This document shows, one piece after another, positions 15,001 through 23,090 of a stretch of 64,000 bases of DNA. The first letter of the stretch is position 1. Every line of letters starts with the position of its first letter. The notes under the pieces were generated by a model. The model did not search any database and was not told where the DNA came from. It saw only the letters and a program-made list of their open reading frames with translations. Origin of the DNA: Panopea generosa (Eukaryota; Mollusca; Bivalvia; Adapedonta; Hiatellidae); assembly GCA_029582155.1 (NCBI GenBank), contig CM055895.1, positions 14,684,787 through 14,748,786 on the forward strand. The letters are read 5' to 3'. A program made the translations under genes and the position numbers.

Positions 15001-18000
15001 TAAGCTAATTACAAGATACTTAAGCTACATGCTGTTCACTAAGCTACTGCTGTAGTTCACTAAGCTAGTGTTGTAGGTCACTAAGCTACTGCTGTATGTC
15101 ACTAAGCCACTGCTGTAGGTCACTAAACTACTGCTGTAGGTCACTAAGCTACTGCTGTAGTTCACTAAACTACTGCTGTAGGTCACTTAGATACTTTTGA
15201 AGATCCTTAAGCTACATGCTGTTAACAAAGCAACTGCTGTAGGTCACTTAGCTACTGTTGCATTTCCTTAAACTACATCTTGTTCACTAAGCTACTGCTG
15301 TAGTTCACTAAGCTAATGTTGTAGGTCACTAAGCTACTGCTGTAGTTCACTAAACTACTTCTGTAGGTCACTAAGCTACTGGTGTAGGTCACGTAGTTAC
15401 TGCTGTATGTTACTAAGCTACTTCTGTAGTTCACTAAGCTACTTCTGTAGTTCACTAAGCTAGTGTTGTAGGTCACTAAACTACTGTTGTAGGTCACTAA
15501 ACTACTGCTGTAGTTCACTAAGCTACTTTTGTAGTTCACTAAGCTACTTGTGTAGGTCATTAACCTACTGCTGTTGTTCACTAAGCTGCTGTTGTACATG
15601 TAGGTCACTTAACTACTGCTGTAGTTCACATTAAACAAAAGGTATGATTATTTTATTCCAGGATAACCCCGACTCCGGTGTGCTGTATCTGTTACATGGG
15701 TTATTTAATAGTCTTCAAAGCTACACATGGGAACCCAACTCTGATGCCAAAATTGTGGTTTACACCCGTGTCCTAGCCATGCTGTCTAGTTCATGTCAGG
15801 AGACCTACCCTTACCACGTCAATAAAGGTATATCATCAATGTAATATATATAATTATAGTCTTATTTTCCATTTAGTATGTCTCATCTGTTTTTTTAAAA
15901 AAAACATCAAAATTTTGAAATCTTCTTATATCAACATTTGTATTTATGATTGACTAACCGCCTTATATATCAGTACCACAATGGATTTAATACTTTTTGT
16001 AAATACAATCAAACCTGTGTAAGCTGTCACCTCTATTTAGCAACCACTTGTCTTAAACAGCCCAGATTTGCTATTTCCTATTTATATGCTTTTAGAGAAA
16101 AAAAATCTGTATTAAGCAACAACCTGTCTTAAAATGCCACTTTTGCTCCTTCCCTTGACTGGCTGCTTAAGTCAGGTTTGACTGTATGTGTATTTTACTC
16201 AGGTGACCATATTAGGCCCAATTGGGGCCTCTTGTCTGAATAATTGCATAAATAGAATGTTGAGAATACTATGGTGTATTTATCAACTTTTTTTTATATA
16301 CATAAACTTTATCTGAATTTAATAGTGAAACAAAACAACATCCCTATACATCTCACTACACAGTTATGCCCCTTTTTTCCCACAGTAACATGATTCTTAT
16401 GCTTAAACAAAAATGCTATGTAATTTGGTTTTGAAATATTTTCAAAATGGTTCATAGTAAATGTGATTTCTTGCTGCAGATGAGTAGAGCAATTGCTGGC
16501 ATAGCATATACTGCAATATGATATCATTGGTGTTAAATAAGTGACTTTTATAGGATTTCAAAATATGCATGTATTTTTGAGCATTTGAGGACTTCAGTTT
16601 TTAAAAAATCTAAGGGTGACACTGCACCCTCTTTAAAAAAACAAGCTGGTCAACCTACCAGTTACTGTGCATTTTTATGTGCGTATACATTCCTGATATG
16701 AAAAAAAGTACTATGAAAAATTCTATGTGGATTTTTTTTTATGGTGGAAATCCTAGACCTTGTTTTATATAGAACAAAGGACAAAATTCAGCTGTGTAGT
16801 GAGACCTTAATAGGATATCAGAATGGCAATAACAATAATGTATCACCGTTTTTCGTGATGGTTGTACTACATACTTGTATTATTCACTTCATGTATTTCA
16901 GTGGATTCTAATGATACTTTGTATGGGTCAGATCCAAAATATGTCAATGAAGTGCGCAGTGTTTGTTCTACATTGGTGGAGCAGATCTTGAACCATTTAA
17001 AAACACTTACAGCTCCAGAGGTAAGCTATTTACTGTTGGTATAGTGAACCTGTACACCGATACATCTCAAATAGGCAATTTCCTCTTTATAACAACATTT
17101 TCTTTATTTTCATATAATACACCTTAATACAGCTATTTCTTGTCATATCCCAGTAATGTTAATTTTCTCATGTTTCACTCAGATATTTTGACAGTTTCTT
17201 CTTTGAAACAAGAGGCAGCAGTCTGAGCGACAGCTATATTTTCTGCAACAGTTTCTGTATGGTTAAGTTGCACATATTTTGAATGTATGGTAGCGTTGCT
17301 GACATGACCTTTGACCTTTAAGTAAGACCTTGACCTCAGTCATATATAACTGAAAGTCTGGTTCTACATGCCTTCTCAAAGAGGTGAACTGTTGTGTCAA
17401 ATTAATTTGAAATTATAGCAAATTCCTTTAAGGTGTTTAGGAGATATGGAGTGGACACAAACTTATGCCTATTTGAACTTTGACACAAAGTATGACCTCG
17501 ACCTCAATCAAATGTGACTAGAAGTCAGGCTCTTAACTTTGTCTCAGTGAGGGGAACATTTGTGTCAATGTTATATCTAATTTCATCAAGGATTTAAAGG
17601 CTTCAAAGATGTGGAGCAAAATTATTCCTATTCAACTTTAATGACCTTTACCTGAGTCATACATGACTTGAGGTCAAGTTCCGGACCTGGTCTTAATGAG
17701 ATGAACGTTTGTTATTATATCTAATTCCTTCAGGGTGATTGGACGATATGGAGTGGACACAAAATTATACCTATTTGACCTTTAACTTATAACAATGACC
17801 TTGACCTTAATTGCACATGCAGCTAGGTATATTGTCTCAATGGGATGAACATGTGTGCAATATGATATAAAATTTCAGAGTAGGGCAGGGCAGGGCAGGG
17901 CAGGGCAGGGCAGGGCAGGGCAGGGCAGGGCAGGGCAGAGCAGGCACCGATCCTAAACCCTCCTTCTGTTAAAATTTTAACAATATTCTGGTTTCTAAGT

Positions 18001-21000
18001 TTCTAATTGTTTGCATATCATACTATAATAAATTCAGCAATGTGCATAAATGACTAATACATACTAGTAGCTTTGGTTTCAGCAGAGGTACTTTAGATTG
18101 TATTTGTTTATTCAGTAATTGTTTTGTTCTTATAATCATAAGCTGACCTGAATCTAGCACAAGATATCTGCTAATTAATTAATTAATTAATTTGTTCAAT
18201 TGAGGCATGTTTCAGGTAATAGTTGTAACTTGTTTCAATTCATTTGTAATTGATAACTGATTTTTCATAAAAGTAGCAATTGATACATTTCAATAGCTAT
18301 TGCTTGTTTAGGTCGTAAATGTTACAAATAAGATGTTGAGTTCCTGACAAATTGGAGTTGTGATCTCAGATGTCGTCAATAAATGGCATTCTTATGTTTT
18401 TTTCTTCTTATTTCTGCATGCAAAGCAATAACAGGAACAAAATAATCAATATCTGGTTACAACAATCACCTAATGTATTTTTGTTCACTATGCCTTGCAT
18501 GTCAAGGTAAGAGCTTTGAATGTTAGCCAGCTTTAATAAAAAAATGTTATCATATGATTAGTATTATTGTAGCATTTGGTTTAGTATTATCAAGGACTTG
18601 TATAGAAGGATATGAAACTTGTATCTCGTGACTAAATATTGATGAAATAGCACACGAAGGATTCATTGTTTGGCAAAATAATCATTCATACCTCACAGGC
18701 AACTGATTTCTTAACTTAAACTGTGAGTTGTATGTAATCTTAGATGTTTAAACACGTTTCGATCATGCAAAATGATCTTGAATTAAAGATATTGAGGTTT
18801 GAAGGAAAATTTCTCATAATTTGTCGTTATTTTAGCTGCAGTATACAAATTTTGTAATCAGATTAATTTCAACAATTTTAAACACAATTTGTTGGGAATG
18901 GTATTGTTTTGATGAGAATTTCATTCTGCAATGTAAGAATTTTGATTTGTGCTCCTGGGGTGAATGAAAGTCAAGATAATTGAAAACGAGATATTGCAAG
19001 ATTTTGCCTGAATACGCTAGCGTTCACAATCAGTTGCATTTCCTTCTCTATATAATTCCTTGATTTTATGCAACTTTTTTTGAAAAATGACATAATACAA
19101 TGCCTGTAGTATATTTTTATTGGAAGGTGAGCATAGCAAATGCCTTCCATAGCTATCATTGGGCCCAAATGTACAATTTTTATTCTATAACCTTTGTTAA
19201 ACTGTTGACCGTGATTCCATTTCCTTGGACAGATAAAATAGTTCCAAAACTTTCAAAATGCATTTGCTATAGCAGAGGACATACAGATCCAAAATTTATT
19301 GTGTTTTTTGTTCTATCAAACAGAGAGCAAAACACTTCAAATATGCGGTAGTCAAAGCATACATTTTCCACAAAATGACACGAAATGCAGATGACTACTG
19401 TGCATTAGTATAGCAATGGTAAAAATAGTCCCTTCGGCGCCCAAAGCAATGATAAATATATTTTGGCTGCCATTTCTTTTGTTAAAATGCAGGAAACAAT
19501 TGAAATAGTGGTCTCAATACCATAATTTCAGGTCGATGTTCAATATGGAATTATTTATTTAAATAATAAAAAAAAAGGCTGGAATACTTTAAAATGTAGT
19601 ATACTTGCTTTGTTTATTCAAAATATTGATTTGAACTCATGCAAAGGTCAGTGTTTGTGCCCACCTCTTTCCTCAATTGTGAAAATCAGTCATTTTTTAT
19701 TGACGTTTTTGCAATTATGCGAATATTTTTTTTCTTTTTTCTTCATACATGTGCTATAACATCAAAGTTTTTAGTATGCCTGTCACATTTAAAGAATTAT
19801 CTATAAAGATGAAAAACATACAAAATAGTAGATTTTTTATCACCACTTGTTTGATCTTGGCAGTGCTGAAAGTTCACGTGATTTGGTCAGTAACATATAG
19901 ATGGAGATTCCCTAACTTAATTTTCATTATAGGCATAGTACCACCATTGGAAAAAGGAAGTGCTTCCGTGGGGAAGTTGCATAATGGCAGTTATAAATAA
20001 TCCTTGTTTCTTCTTCTTTAAAAATACTTTTTCCTTATTTTAATGCTCATTTTTTTTTTATTTGAATGGCATTATTGATGTATTTTGAATATTTTGATAG
20101 CATTGTCATGTTTGAATTGTGAATATAAAAAAAAATTGATGCTTGGAAACCGGGGTATGAATATATGATTTCGGAAGTCTACTTTCACTTTGTCAACTGT
20201 GTACACAGTGAGCAGAAAAAAATGTCTTATAACCCCTACTTTTCTGATCATATTTTGGTAATGCAGAGGTTGACAAACAGTAAAAAGTTTCATTTCTTTC
20301 ATTTGGGTCTCTCTATGAATGACAAGCCTTCAAACGTTTATTATTTACTATAGAATAAAGAACAAAAATCAACGATGGGATTAAAACTATAGTTTTGTCG
20401 CTCTTATTTGTTAAAACAGCCTACAATATAATTTTAATTATTAAGAAGATCGTCGTCACTGCACTTGTGTGAATGACATTGCACAGACTCCGCCCTTTTT
20501 ATAATTCTGAACAAGCACATTGTACAAACTAGAAAGCTCATGCTTATAAACCGCCTTAGCAATGGATGGGCTTTCAAACATCAATCTTTTTAGCTTTCAT
20601 CGTAGCTCCGCCCAGAGTTACATAAACTGTCAGCCAAATGATGTTACCATTTAGCTAGTTAATTGAAGCAGTATACAGAACCTGTGGTCATTACCTTTGG
20701 GTTTCTTAATTGTTAAATTTTTACTTAATGAACTTTAACTATAACTAAATATTTAGAGATGGTCCAATTGTGGTTTTAAATACTGACCAATTTTACTCAA
20801 CTTTTGTGAATAACTACTTAGGCAAATTCTCTTCTGTTTTTTCCAACTAAGACTCATAAAAGACTAACAGTTCTTGCTCTGGAGTTGTTCAACACGGTAG
20901 TATCCCAGGGAGATGTGGGGCAGCAGAACCTCCAAAACCTGGCTGTCAACTTGTGGAACCTGGCACAGCGACACAGAATTGCCGACCAGAAACAAATGGT

Positions 21001-22735
21001 TTGTTACATATTACTCTCATTTGTGTAAAATAAAAAAGTTATACAGTTATATCGGTGTAAACGGTCACCTATATTAAGCAGCCACTTGTCTTAAGCAGCC
21101 ACATTTGCTATATTCCATTTTTATGCTTTCAGTGCAAATTCACCTGTATTAAGCAACAACCTGTCTTAAGGCCGCTTTTGCTCATTTCTTTGACTGGCTG
21201 TTAAGACAGGTTTCACTGTACATGTAATTAACTTTTAAAACCTTTTTGATACCATACCCAGTACTAGTCAAAGTGGAGTGGTAGTGTAGTGGATAGAGTG
21301 TTGGCTGCTCACACCAGAGGTTGAAGGTTTCATCCCAGCTTGAACCAATGCCTCTCAAAAAACATTTTTTTTTTTTAAAGGTGTTTAACACCATTTTCAA
21401 CACATTTCAGGTTATATATGGCATATCCAGTTTTACTGGTTGAGGAAGACCTCAGACTGAGTCAGACTGAGTAGAACCACCGTCCTTCCACAAGTAAGGC
21501 CTAAAAAAAAAGAAGGTTTGTTTCCTGTTACATGCCCAAAAAAATATGGGTCGGTAGGTCGGGATTTTTTTTTTTTTTTTTTGTTTTTTTGTCGTTACCA
21601 CACTTTTTGTCATTACCACACTCCTTTATCAAATGGAACATCAAAATGAATGAGTTTGTTAGTTTCTATTACATGATTATATATGTCATTTTGGGGGTAG
21701 TGGTGTGAAAGTAATATATCTTTTAAATGGTACTCAACTTCAGATATGAATCTGAAATCTGAAGTGGCTATAATAAACCGAGGAAGATGTTTGATATAGG
21801 CTATACTGTCTTCGCAAAAATTATACCTTGCACCGTTTCTGTGAGTCTATATCGTCTAGGCGTATGCAGTGATTATTTTATAATGAGATTACGAGCGTCT
21901 AAACGACACAGCGCGCCGGTGCGTAAGAATAACTTCGTTGTGAAAATCACCAAAAAGAGCGCGAAATCCGATGCCGATTTTTTGGACATAAAAACTTTTG
22001 AGTCGGCAGTTAAAATATAGGGTCGGTCGGGTAACCGGAAACAAACATCTTTTTTTTTTAGGCCTAACTGAAAACTATCTCACATAAAGTTTTTGGAGTG
22101 AGCAGGACTCAAACCTACGACCTTAGCAGCGAGAGGTAAGTGATATTGAGATGGCGCCTTAGACCACTCGGCCACGGAGGACCCTTCTCAGGAAACAATA
22201 CTCAGTACAGTACTGGTACTACTATTAAAAGTAAATTAGTTTTAACTAAACAAGTACCCAGTCATATTATAATTAATGCTAAATATCAAGTGAATATCAG
22301 TAAACTAATTTTTTGTTAGCTCGATTGGGAAGAAAGGTCAAAGCATGTATGAACAGTTCTTGAGTCCACCTCCTTGGTAGGACCAGTACTGAGAAATGTG
22401 TTTTTCAGAGGCATCAGGTTTAGCTGGGGATTGAACTCCCAACCTCTGTCGTGAGTGGCCAACAACCTTTCCACCACACTACTACTCGGCTTTACTTTTT
22501 GTGATTCGTAGAGTTTGAGCTCTTGTTATGACAATGAAGACTAAATTTCTATCATTTCATTTTTATTTTTCTCAGTTAAAAAATTGTGTTTTTTTTCATT
22601 TCATTTATAATAATATTTTACTTCTTAACTTTGCAGAAGAGAATTCATTCCTACATCAGAGGAAAGTCACATGCACCTGATGGGAAGATGTACCAAGAAT
22701 TACTTAGTAAAATTCCTCTCGAAACAACAACATAG
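1..22735 (+). CDS. VPS35L: VPS35L (VPS35-like, Retriever/Commander subunit), C-terminal part, 9 exons, 5' end outside window
   Basis: Join of 1-68, 2145-2307, 7227-7304, 10724-10838, 11434-11573, 15662-15827, 16902-17020, 20852-20998 and 22637-22735: 1,095 nt, 364 codons plus TAG. Every intron is GT-AG and the phases carry one frame throughout. The peptide matches VPS35L (C16orf62 family) as I know it: [77 protein letters not shown] and [11 protein letters not shown]. The family forms an alpha-solenoid that joins VPS26C and VPS29 in Retriever, works with the CCC complex, and recycles SNX17 cargo from endosomes to the plasma membrane; the C-terminal half binds VPS29. The full protein is about 950 residues, so this is roughly the last 40%. 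The start codon and promoter lie upstream. Exons are more GC-rich than introns. No frameshift or internal stop was seen, so the copy looks functional. Confidence 0.95.
292..338. repeat. (GAT)n microsatellite
   Basis: An imperfect GAT run directly before the 18-bp minisatellite in the first VPS35L intron of the window. Confidence 0.9.
341..1774. repeat. 18/19-bp minisatellite, about 78 copies
   Basis: Tandem units of GGCATTATATCTCTGGTA (18 bp) and a variant with CTTTGGTAA (19 bp), with rarer GACATT and GGTTAGG forms. The two forms alternate irregularly but in repeated strings. The array fills most of the intron between exons i and ii. A short repetitive reading frame at its start is an artefact. 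Confidence 0.97.
1887..2110 (+). mobile_element. SINE-A copy 1 (tRNA-derived)
   Basis: The head has a box-A-like stretch (TGGCTCAGTTTGTTATGC) and a B box (GAGTTCAAATCC). The body (CAGTTACTTGCGGAGAT, CCCAGGAAACACTGGTTAGG) is shared with the copies near 30.1, 37.7, 46.7, 48.5, 51.4, 54.7 and 61.6 kb. The 3' tail is missing; the copy ends just before the exon ii acceptor. Confidence 0.85.
2145..2307 (+). CDS. VPS35L: VPS35L exon ii
   Basis: The acceptor is ...TATTTGTAG and the donor GTAAAC. The exon reads [18 protein letters not shown], then [17 protein letters not shown], and ends LVQLIQ in phase 0. This is the most conserved block of the family in this window. A SINE ends only 34 bases upstream of the exon. 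Confidence 0.95.
2437..2527 (+). mobile_element. SINE-B copy 1, head fragment
   Basis: It resembles a tRNA-Leu-type head (GCCCAGTGGTCTAAGATGCC, CATCTCAAGAT) and is homologous to the better copies at 50.8 and 53.3 kb. The 3' half is absent. Confidence 0.7.
2602..3652 (-). mobile_element. mariner-like element, internally deleted, 1,051 bp
   Basis: The terminal inverted repeats start TGAGGGGTGATCCA at 2602 and end TGGATCACCCCTCA at 3652; they stay similar for about 24 bases. TA lies directly outside both ends (2600-2601, 3653-3654), the target duplication expected of Tc1/mariner. The interior on the - strand holds transposase pieces. It lies in the intron between VPS35L exons ii and iii. Confidence 0.9.
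2855..3280 (-). pseudogene. mariner transposase remnant (helix-turn-helix plus C-terminal tail; catalytic core missing)
   Basis: From 3280 leftwards the ORF reads [20 protein letters not shown], then [20 protein letters not shown], the N-terminal helix-turn-helix pattern of mariner transposases (WF.RF..G...). About 140 bases further on, another frame reads [20 protein letters not shown], which fits the tail of these proteins (W..W...CI...G.Y.E). The DD(D/E) catalytic centre expected between them is gone. Stops and a frame change confirm decay. Confidence 0.8.
3667..3890 (+). mobile_element. SINE-B copy 2, diverged full length
   Basis: The head is GACTGAGTGGTCTAAGCC with B box GGTTTGAGTCCAACTC. 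The body has TTTATGTGAGAAAGTTTGC and the end GTTGAAAATGGTGT, matching the copies at 50.8 and 53.3 kb. Confidence 0.75.
3925..4072. repeat. 54-bp minisatellite, left remnant (about 3 copies)
   Basis: Three diverged units with TTTGTTGTATGTTTTCTTCA and ATCATAAAACCAGGAACC, homologous to the array at 6486-7132. LINE sequence lies between the two parts. Confidence 0.85.
4073..4572. other. Unassigned stretch before the LINE remnant
   Basis: No convincing coding or repeat signature. It could be LINE 5' UTR, since it lies between the minisatellite remnant and the first LINE-like reading frame. Confidence 0.4.
4573..4982 (+). pseudogene. Possible LINE ORF1 remnant
   Basis: An open frame starts [20 protein letters not shown]. 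After a frameshift near 4790 another frame reads [15 protein letters not shown]. The hydrophilic Gln/Glu-rich character and place upstream of a reverse transcriptase in the same orientation fit a LINE ORF1 or N-terminal region. No ORF1 hallmark motif was identified. Confidence 0.35.
5050..6488 (+). pseudogene. Non-LTR retrotransposon reverse transcriptase, decayed
   Basis: Reverse transcriptase motifs in order: [14 protein letters not shown], the first catalytic block [11 protein letters not shown] (Asp88 of the ORF starting at 5180), [20 protein letters not shown], and LYVDDST with the catalytic Asp pair at 5708-5713. TAA at 5726 breaks the frame. Downstream frames continue the thumb and C-terminal region ([50 protein letters not shown]). 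A frameshift near 5325 and stops near 5726, 5993 and 6216 show it is dead. SILRP replaces the usual SILGP. The style fits the jockey/CR1-like LINE group; the exact clade is not resolved. The 3' end stops at the 54-bp array with no tail. Confidence 0.88.
6486..7132. repeat. 54-bp minisatellite, main block (about 12 copies)
   Basis: The unit includes TGTTTTCTCCATGTATGATG, CATCATAAAACCAGGAACCA and GACAGTTTGTTGTA. Because 54 is a multiple of three, long reading frames appear on both strands ([18 protein letters not shown] repeated on +); they are not genes. Confidence 0.96.
7227..7304 (+). CDS. VPS35L: VPS35L exon iii
   Basis: 78 nt, 26 codons, phase 0 at both ends. The acceptor is TTTTCAG and the donor GTATGT. 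It reads [20 protein letters not shown], then TGNFVR. It is too short to stand out as an ORF and was placed by continuity of the VPS35L sequence. Confidence 0.93.
7654..9669. repeat. 59-bp minisatellite, about 34 copies
   Basis: The unit includes GTTTATGATCTAGATTTGTG, GTTGAGCTAGGTTAGTAATC and TACTTTGTGTGTAAGTCAG. Two-unit (118-bp) blocks repeat almost exactly around 8236-8472. It fills the intron between exons iii and iv. Confidence 0.96.
10292..10630. mobile_element. MITE-T copy 1 (TACAGTCAAACCTGT family), interrupted by a SINE
   Basis: The ends TACTGTCAAACCTGTC and ACAGGTTTGACTGTA are inverted. The arms contain GCAGCCAGTCA and GGTTGTTGCTTAATACAG. Other copies: 16004-16186, 21042-21220, 38045-38208. 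A truncated SINE-B sits inside. Confidence 0.85.
10428..10570 (-). mobile_element. SINE-B copy 3, 5'-truncated, with 14-bp target duplication
   Basis: It reads as the reverse complement of the SINE-B 3' half (TGGGGTTTAACGCCATTTTC, ATATGGCATATCCAGTTTTA). TGGCTGCTTAAGAC occurs at 10414-10427 and again at 10571-10584, a target-site duplication cut from the surrounding MITE. The tRNA head is absent. Confidence 0.88.
10724..10838 (+). CDS. VPS35L: VPS35L exon iv
   Basis: The acceptor is TATTTTCAG and the donor GTATCA. It reads [20 protein letters not shown] and then [13 protein letters not shown]. It ends with one base (G), completed by GT of the next exon to Gly. Confidence 0.95.
11314..11334 (+). 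mobile_element. Helitron-like 3' end (hairpin plus CTTG)
   Basis: The palindrome AGGGCCATGATGGCCCT is followed by CTTG and then TT. This is the same terminal design as at 14361-14380 and 16214-16234. The 5' limit of the element was not found. Confidence 0.45.
11434..11573 (+). CDS. VPS35L: VPS35L exon v
   Basis: The acceptor is GTTTTAAG and the donor GTGAGT. It reads [20 protein letters not shown], then [20 protein letters not shown], and ends in phase 0. Confidence 0.94.
12451..12493 (-). mobile_element. SINE-D, 3' portion (other half at 14381-14453)
   Basis: GAACCAGTACTGAGTGTGTG matches the uninterrupted SINE-D copy near 39.2 kb. The next bases of that copy (GAGAGGCATTG...) resume at 14384, so a 1.9-kb element was inserted here. 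Confidence 0.75.
12494..14380 (+). mobile_element. Helitron-like non-autonomous element with ~320-bp internal tandem units
   Basis: It starts AGCTTTACTGGCCAATGGCC and ends with the hairpin AGGCCC-ACTT-GGGCCT (14361-14376) followed by CTTG. It lies between T bases of a split SINE-D. The interior has about four diverged direct repeats of 310-330 bp, marked by TCAGTCAAATTTGTTCATA and TAGGAATACTATGGGAAAA. No replicase or transposase is encoded. A 3' hairpin, no terminal inverted repeat and T-T insertion fit Helitron2/Helentron-type non-autonomous elements. A diverged relative of the 5' end lies near 35.0 kb. Confidence 0.55.
14381..14453 (-). mobile_element. SINE-D, tRNA-head portion split from 12451-12493
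   Basis: TGAGAGGCATTGAGTCACGC then GAGGATCAAACCTGCATCCT continues the SINE-D interrupted at 12493. It is the reverse complement of a tRNA-like head with a B box. Confidence 0.7.
14488..14650 (+). mobile_element. SINE-B copy 4, fragment
   Basis: GCTGAGGTTGCAGGTTAGAG, AGAAAGTTTGCAATTTACTT and CGGTAATATGTTGAAAAAAC match the SINE-B body without the first part of the head. Confidence 0.6.
14744..14848 (+). mobile_element. SINE-D copy 1
   Basis: AGTTGATAGAGTGTTGGCTG then CTCATGACAGAGGTTGTAAG is a tRNA-like head shared with 21272-21366 (+) and, reversed, 22356-22490 and 39154-39252. Confidence 0.7.
14977..15629. repeat. 21-bp minisatellite, about 31 copies
   Basis: The unit is CACTAAGCTACTGCTGTAGG plus T. 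It runs to within 33 bases of the VPS35L exon vi acceptor. The seven-residue repeats readable on the - strand at 15273-15608 are an artefact of the unit length. Confidence 0.95.
15662..15827 (+). CDS. VPS35L: VPS35L exon vi
   Basis: The acceptor is TTTATTCCAG and the donor GTATAT. It reads [20 protein letters not shown], then [16 protein letters not shown] plus one base. A 21-bp minisatellite stops 33 bases before the exon, leaving only a short unique acceptor region. Confidence 0.95.
16004..16186. mobile_element. MITE-T copy 2
   Basis: The ends TACAATCAAACCTGTG and CAGGTTTGACTGTA are inverted; the arms match copy 1 (ACTTGTCTTAAACAGCC, CAACCTGTCTTAAAATGCC). It lies in the intron between exons vi and vii. 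Confidence 0.85.
16214..16234 (+). mobile_element. Helitron-like 3' end (hairpin plus CTTG)
   Basis: AGGCCC and GGGCCT form a stem around AATTG, followed by CTTG and T. It lies just past MITE-T copy 2. Confidence 0.45.
16902..17020 (+). CDS. VPS35L: VPS35L exon vii
   Basis: The acceptor is GTATTTCAG and the donor GTAAGC. It reads [20 protein letters not shown], then [16 protein letters not shown], ending in phase 0. Confidence 0.95.
17205..17880. repeat. Dispersed repeat with ~145-165-bp internal units carrying GACCTTGACCT
   Basis: About four diverged direct units at roughly 17311, 17476, 17633 and 17777. Each holds a GACCTT/TGACCT motif followed by an ATGTGACT-like block and a GGAGATATGGAGTGGACACA-like block. 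It opens with GAAACAAGAGGCAGC. Confidence 0.65.
17883..17938. repeat. (GGGCA)n microsatellite, about 11 copies
   Basis: A nearly perfect pentanucleotide run in the intron between exons vii and viii. Confidence 0.97.
17939..20851. other. Intron sequence with no recognised feature
   Basis: The rest of the intron between VPS35L exons vii and viii. A short (TTAA)n run lies near 18177-18192. Several 60-85-codon frames here have no splice or family support. The flanking exons are contiguous in VPS35L, so no exon is expected. Confidence 0.6.
20852..20998 (+). CDS. VPS35L: VPS35L exon viii
   Basis: 147 nt, 49 codons, phase 0. The acceptor is CCAACTAAG and the donor GTTTGT, a weaker donor than the others. 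It reads [20 protein letters not shown], then [20 protein letters not shown]. Confidence 0.92.
21042..21220. mobile_element. MITE-T copy 3
   Basis: The left end is diverged (TACAGTTATATCGGTGT) and the right end is ACAGGTTTCACTGTA. The arms AAGCAGCCACTTGTCTTAAG and CAACAACCTGTCTTAAG match the family. It starts 44 bases after exon viii. Confidence 0.8.
21272..21366 (+). mobile_element. SINE-D copy 2
   Basis: TGGATAGAGTGTTGGCTGCT, then CACACCAGAGGTTGAAGGTT, a tRNA-like head followed by an A-rich end. A reversed SINE-B follows directly. Confidence 0.75.
21372..22185 (-). mobile_element. SINE-B copy 5, reversed and split by a 567-bp element
   Basis: The 3' half is 21372-21497 (GGTTATATATGGCATATCCA). 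The head is 22065-22185, with the reversed tRNA-like B box GGACTCAAACCTACGACC and A box GGCGCCTTAGACCACTCGGC. Removing 21498-22064 and one TAA restores an ordinary SINE-B. Confidence 0.88.
21498..22064. mobile_element. 567-bp DNA-transposon-like element with TAA target duplication
   Basis: The ends GGCCTAAAAAAAAAGA and TTTTTTTTTTAGGCC are inverted and stay similar inwards (GTTTGTTTCC.GTTAC against GTAACCGGAAACAAAC). TAA flanks both sides (21495-21497, 22065-22067). GGGTCGGTAGGTCGGG and GGGTCGGTCGGGTAACC lie subterminally. The three-base TWA duplication fits PIF/Harbinger-type MITEs. An open frame at 21787-22020 has no recognised family. Confidence 0.8.
22356..22490 (-). mobile_element. SINE-D copy 3
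   Basis: GTAGGACCAGTACTGAGAAA, AGAGGCATCAGGTTTAGCTG and GATTGAACTCCCAACCTCTG (reversed B box) match the copies at 39.2 and 12.45/14.38 kb. Confidence 0.75.
22637..22735 (+). CDS. VPS35L: VPS35L terminal exon with stop
   Basis: The acceptor is AACTTTGCAG. It reads [20 protein letters not shown], then [12 protein letters not shown] and TAG at 22733-22735. The 3' UTR follows; no canonical AATAAA occurs until about 23538. Confidence 0.92.
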   Translation, partial: KRIHSYIRGKSHAPDGKMYQELLSKIPLETTT

Positions 22736-23090
22736 TTATAGAGACTCTGTGTATATAATGTACACATTATAAACTATTAGATTTAATTGAAGAAAATATA
22801 TATATAAATGTGATCAAAGAATTTTTTAAAAACAAAAAGAAGGAAAGAAGAGAAAAACAGATGATTTTAATAGAAGATGGCTGTTCAATACAGGTTGATT
22901 GCTGTTCAGCACAGGTTGATTGCTGGTCAGTGCAGGTTGATCTGATCTGGAACGCAGGTCTCACTTTGATGGCTGAAAAGATGATCATTGTTCTTTACCC
23001 GATATCATTGAAATGAAATAACCTTTTTTAAATTAACTTTATTGTTTTCGTCTTGTCATAGAAGTAAATTATGACGTTATATGAGCAAAC

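Noticed and set aside
15273..15608. Ser/Tyr-rich repetitive frame on the - strand.
   Set aside because: Period-21 read-through of the intronic array.
21787..22020. 77-codon frame inside the 567-bp element, with higher GC.
   Set aside because: No family match, and the element looks non-autonomous; left as part of the element.
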